Assembly: GCA_016713785.1 (NCBI GenBank)
Contig: JADJOM010000001.1
Coordinates: 186,001-250,000, forward strand
Direction: 5' to 3'
Origin: Gemmatimonadota bacterium
Lineage (GTDB): Bacteria > Gemmatimonadota > Gemmatimonadetes > Gemmatimonadales > GWC2-71-9
DNA length: 64,000 nt
Each line of letters opens with the position of its first letter. Position 1 is the first letter of the stretch. Made by a program: the position numbers and the translations under genes. This document shows positions 60,702 through 64,000 of this stretch, piece by piece. Below the pieces are notes generated by a model that was given only the letters and a program-made list of their open reading frames with translations, made no database searches and was not told the origin of the DNA.

Positions 60702-61232
60702 ATGACTGAGCGCCATCCGGACGAAGTGATCCTGGGGCGGTGGACCGTGGACCCGGCCGCCTTGCGGGAGTTCACCACGCGGGTGCGCACCCACTTCGGC
60801 GACTCACCCTTCCCGCCCCACGACCTGCTCAAGGCGTGCGACAAGGCCGCCCGCAGCGGCCTCGAGGTGGTGTGCCGCGACGACGCGGTGCTCGTGGGCC
60901 CCTGGTGCCTGGCCTTCCTCTACAATGGCGTCTCTGAGGTGCGCCTGGAGGAGCACTGGCTCCACTTCGAAATGGAGGGAGGGCAGTACTTCCTCCCGGT
61001 GCCGGTGGGGCCGGGCAACCGGGCGGAGGCGGCGCGGATGGTGGAGGTCTACGCCCGGCAGCAGGCGGAGGAGACGCGGCGCTACCGCGAGGAACGGGAC
61101 GCGCCCACGCTCAACAACCGGCTGCTCACCTTCGTCGAGACGCACTGGGTGTGGGCGGCCCTGGGGTTCTTCTTCGTGGTGATCCCGCTGGTGGTGCTCG
61201 CGGTGTCGCTGCTGACCGGCAACCTGCCCTGA
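60702..61232 (+). CDS. Membrane-anchored protein of unknown function
   Basis: 176 residues from ATG 60702. Soluble N-terminal part (LGRWTVDPAALREFTTRVRTHFGDSPFPPHDLLKACDK, GLEVVCRDDAVLVGPWCLAFLYNGV) and one C-terminal helix (WVWAALGFFFVVIPLVVLAVSLL), so it is tail-anchored. It ends 2 bases before the kinase gene at 61235 and is probably in one operon with it. Divergent from the permease gene; the 240 bases between should carry both promoters. Confidence 0.78.
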   Translation: MTERHPDEVILGRWTVDPAALREFTTRVRTHFGDSPFPPHDLLKACDKAARSGLEVVCRDDAVLVGPWCLAFLYNGVSEVRLEEHWLHFEMEGGQYFLPVPVGPGNRAEAARMVEVYARQQAEETRRYREERDAPTLNNRLLTFVETHWVWAALGFFFVVIPLVVLAVSLLTGNLP

Positions 61233-61234
61233 GC

Positions 61235-63120
61235 ATGACCCAGCCCTCCCGCGAGTTCCTCGACTTCCAGGCGGCCGTCGCCGGTGAGTACTCCCTCGAG
61301 CGCGAGCTGGGCCGCGGCGGGATGGGCATCGTCTACCTGGCGCGCGACGTGCACCTCGACCGCGACGTGGCCATCAAGGTCCTGCCCGCGCAGCTGGCGG
61401 AGAGTGGCGCGTTCCGGGAGCGGTTCCTGCGCGGGCGCGCACCGCGGCGGGCCTCTCCCATCCCCACATCGTCCCCATCCACCAGGTGGGCGAGCGGGGC
61501 GGCTTCGTCTTCTTCGTGATGAGCTACGTGGAAGGCGAGACCCTGGGTGAGCGGCTGCGCACCCGCGGGCCGCTGCCGCCGGCCGAGGCGGCGCGGGTGC
61601 TGCGCGAGGTGGCGTGGGCGCTGGCGTACGCGCATGGCCGCGGCATCGTGCACCGCGACGTGAAGCCCGACAACATCCTGCTCGAGGCCGGCACCGGCCG
61701 CGCGCTGGTGAGCGACTTCGGGATCGCGAGCGGCGGCGGCGCGGCGGGTCCCGACACCGACCCGGGCCGGCGCATGGGCACGGCGCACTTCATGAGCCCG
61801 GAGCAGGCCGCGGGGCTCCCCGTGGATGGGCGGAGCGATCTCTACGGCCTCGGCGTGGTGGGCTACCTCGCGGTGAGCGGGCGGCTGCCGTTCGAGGTCG
61901 GCGACCCTGCCGGCGCTGCTGGTGCGGCAGGCGGGCGCAGCGGCGCCCGGGGTGGCGGCGCAGGCGCCCGGGCTGCCGCCATCGCTGGCGCAGGCCATCG
62001 ACCAGTGCCTGGCCCGCGACCCCGACGCCCGCCCCGCCGACGGCGAGGCGCTGGCGGCGGCGCTGGCCCCGCGCCCGAGACGCGCCCCGCGCTGCCACCC
62101 ACGCTCCGTGCCTGGCTCGGCGCCCGGAACCCGCTGTTGGTGCCCTACCTGGGGTGGGCGGGGATGTTCGGGACGCTCACCCTGGCCAACCTGATCGCCT
62201 GGGTCACCGGCAACCGGCCCGACGGGCCGGCCGACATCGTGTTCCTGGCCGCGATCGCCGCGGCGCCGCTGCTGCCGGTGGTCGGCTACCACCTCAACCA
62301 GGCGCGGCGGCAGTTCCGGGCGGGACACACGCTCGCCGACCTGCGGGCCGCGCTCGAGGTGGCGCGCCGGGAGCGGGCCGAGCGGGAAGCGGTGTCGCGC
62401 GAGGCGGAGGAGCCGGTGGGCCACCGGCTGCTGCGCGCCGCCACGGTGGCCTCGGCCACGTGGGGGGCGGTGACCCTCGGGCTCCTCCTGGCCGAGGTGG
62501 TCCATGAGCGGACGATGGGAGCGCGGTGGATCGTGCTGCCGCTGCTGAGCACGCTGCTGTTCAGCGCGGTGAGCAACGCGCTCGACGTGCAATTCATCCC
62601 CGACCGGCTGCGCCGGTGGTGGCAGACGGGGGTGCGGGAGCGGCTGTGGCACAGCCGGGTGGGGGAGTGGCTGGCGCGGCGGCTGGGGGCGCCGGAGCGG
62701 AGCCGCGCGGTGGGGGGCGGGGTGTTCCGGGCCACCGAGGTGGCGCTGGGGGTGGCGGCGTCGGAGCTGTTCGCGGCGTTGCCGGCCGCCACCCGCGCGC
62801 AGCTGGCCGGGCTGCCGGCGACGGTCGCGGCGCTGGAGGCGCGGGCCCAGGAGGCGCGGGCGGAGCTGGAGCAGCTGGCCGCGCGCGCCCGCGCGGGCGA
62901 TGCCGCGGTGCTCGCCGCGCGGCAGCGGGCGGCGCAGGCGTACCTGGCCGACAGCGTGGCGGCGCTCGAGGGGGTGCGGCTGGACCTGCTCCGGCTCCAC
63001 GCCAACGCCAGTGACCTGGCGCCGCTCACCACGCTGCTCGAGGCGGCGCGGCAGCTGGGCGAGGAGGCGGGGCGCCTGGCCGACGCGCAGCGCGAGGTGG
63101 ATGACGCCACCAGGCGGTAG
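61235..63120 (+). pseudogene. Serine/threonine protein kinase with membrane segment and coiled-coil tail, three frameshifts
   Basis: Start MTQPSREFLDFQ and RELGRGGMGIVYLARDV, VAIKVLPAQL. Frame breaks near 61435, then GERGGFVFFVMSYVEGETL, IVHRDVKPDNILLEAG, VSDFGIASGG, MGTAHFMSPEQAAG, DGRSDLYGLGVVGYL. A second change near 61905 and a third near 62070 bracket the C-lobe (LPPSLAQAIDQCLARDPDARPADGEALAAAL). Later: membrane segments about 62150-62290 and 62450-62580 and a long Ala/Arg-rich coiled coil (LAGLPATVAALEARAQEARAELEQLAARAR) to 63120. It would be about 625 residues. Three breaks in one gene with otherwise good motifs point to base errors more than to decay. Confidence 0.85.
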
Positions 63121-63161
63121 GCGGGCGCCGGGCGGCGCCCCGACTTCACCCCCGAGGACCC

Positions 63162-63512
63162 ATGGCACCGCACCGCATCTTCACCACGGCCGTCGCCAGC
63201 GTCTATCCTCACTATGTGACCAAGGCGGAGAAGAAGGGACGCACCCGGCAGGAGGTGGACGAGGTGATCTGCTGGCTCACCGGGTACGGCCCCGAGGCGC
63301 TGGCGCGGCAGCTCGAGCGCCGGGCGGACTTCGAGACCTTCTTCCGTGAGGCGCCCGCGCTCCACCCGAAGGCGGACGCGGTCACCGGCGTGATCTGCGG
63401 AGTGCGGATCGAGACCATCGAGGACCCGCTGATGCGGAAGATCCGGGTCCTCGACAAGCTGGTGGATGAGCTGGCCAAGGGCCGGCCGATGGCGAAGATC
63501 CTGCGGGCGTAG
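63162..63512 (+). CDS. DUF2200 family protein
   Basis: 116 residues. The whole length follows the family: HRIFTTAVASVYPHYVTKAEKKGRTRQEVDEVICWLTGY, RRADFETFFREAPALHPKADAVTGVICGVRIETIEDPLMRKIRVLDKLVDELAKGRPMAKIL. Cytoplasmic, helical; no known activity. Starts 41 bases after the kinase gene. Confidence 0.95.
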   Translation: MAPHRIFTTAVASVYPHYVTKAEKKGRTRQEVDEVICWLTGYGPEALARQLERRADFETFFREAPALHPKADAVTGVICGVRIETIEDPLMRKIRVLDKLVDELAKGRPMAKILRA

Positions 63513-63560
63513 GTGGCGGGCACCGCGGCAGGCACCACGGACCTCACCCGGGACACCCCC

Positions 63561-63803
63561 ATGGGACGCTTCCTGTTTGTCGGCTGGCTCTTCGTGATGG
63601 CCCTGGCCTGCCTGGTCGTGGCGGTGGCGGAGCGCTCGTGGGGGTGGCTGGCCGGCGCGCTCGTGCTCGGGCCGGTGGCGTGGTACAGCCGCACGCTGCT
63701 GCACCGGGAGTTCGCGCACGGCTCCGAGCAGCCCTCGGGACGGTTCCTGTTGATCGCCTTCGGCGCGATGCTCGCGATCATGGGGCTGATCTTTGCACTG
63801 TAG
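63561..63803 (+). CDS. Small membrane protein
   Basis: 80 residues from ATG 63561 (a GTG at 63513 is less likely). Three hydrophobic segments: GRFLFVGWLFVMALACLVVAV, WGWLAGALVLGPVAWY and GRFLLIAFGAMLAIMGLIFAL. No family recognised. Confidence 0.72.
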   Translation: MGRFLFVGWLFVMALACLVVAVAERSWGWLAGALVLGPVAWYSRTLLHREFAHGSEQPSGRFLLIAFGAMLAIMGLIFAL

Positions 63804-63861
63804 GCCCGCGGGTGGCGCCGCGGCACTGCAACCATCCCCGACCCGGCCACGTACGACCGCA

Positions 63862-64000
63862 ATGACCTTCCTCGACAGAGCCGTTCCCGCCACGCTCGCC
63901 GCGTGGCTCTGCGCCGGGTGCGCCGGCTCCCCGGGCATGGCCGCCGCCGGTGTCCGCGCCGGCGCGCCCGATCCCGTCCTCGCGCTGGCCCAGCGCTTCG
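63862..64000 (+). CDS. Partial lipoprotein gene running off the window
   Basis: ATG at 63862, then a short hydrophobic stretch and Cys residues (AAWLCAGCAGSPGM); likely a lipoprotein. Only the first 46 codons are in the window, so nothing more can be said. Confidence 0.5.
   Translation, partial: MTFLDRAVPATLAAWLCAGCAGSPGMAAAGVRAGAPDPVLALAQRF

Overview
The window is high-GC bacterial DNA. Serine/threonine kinases (one with a TolB/PD40 propeller tail), an ADOP/MacB-type permease, M13 and S41 peptidases and many small lipoproteins suggest Gemmatimonadota or a similar soil phylum. That placement is inference, because no rRNA or tRNA is present.

Layout. 1-12.9 kb is backbone: a broken Uma2 nuclease, a GlxA-type regulator, an M13 metallopeptidase with a nitrilase-fold enzyme behind it, and two very large minus-strand lipoproteins built of Ig-like and fibronectin type III modules. 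12.9-13.7 kb holds a tandem array of 24 units of 21 bp. 13.7-14.7 kb is an integron integrase (intI). 14.7-44.95 kb is a cassette array with about 36 attC sites, that is, a sedentary chromosomal integron. 45-64 kb returns to backbone: S41 peptidase, CPBP protease, a Phd/Doc relic, two DinB-like/MBL/GNAT-type genes, two kinases, a permease and DUF2200.

The integron. In most cassettes the first six bases (TTRRRY) are complementary to the cassette's own R'' box (for example TTATAC with GTATAAC, TTAGGT with ACCTAAC), so boundaries can be set to the base. intI points the same way as the cassettes and its 3' end touches the array, the reverse of the class 1 layout. The cassettes carry seven toxin-antitoxin loci (DUF433/DUF5615 twice, two ParE/RelE types, MazEF, BrnTA, HigBA), a beta-lactamase-fold hydrolase, an HNH nuclease, a SUMF1 protein, two DUF1801 proteins, a DinB-like protein, several lipoproteins and membrane proteins, and a minus-strand Rhs C-terminal tip followed by a likely immunity gene. 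One 439-bp cassette without a convincing gene occurs eight times.

Four insertion sequences (IS110/IS1111-like, IS256, two IS3) have entered the array. The frequent single-base frameshifts and a 152-G run at a cassette junction mean that some breaks may be sequencing or assembly faults.
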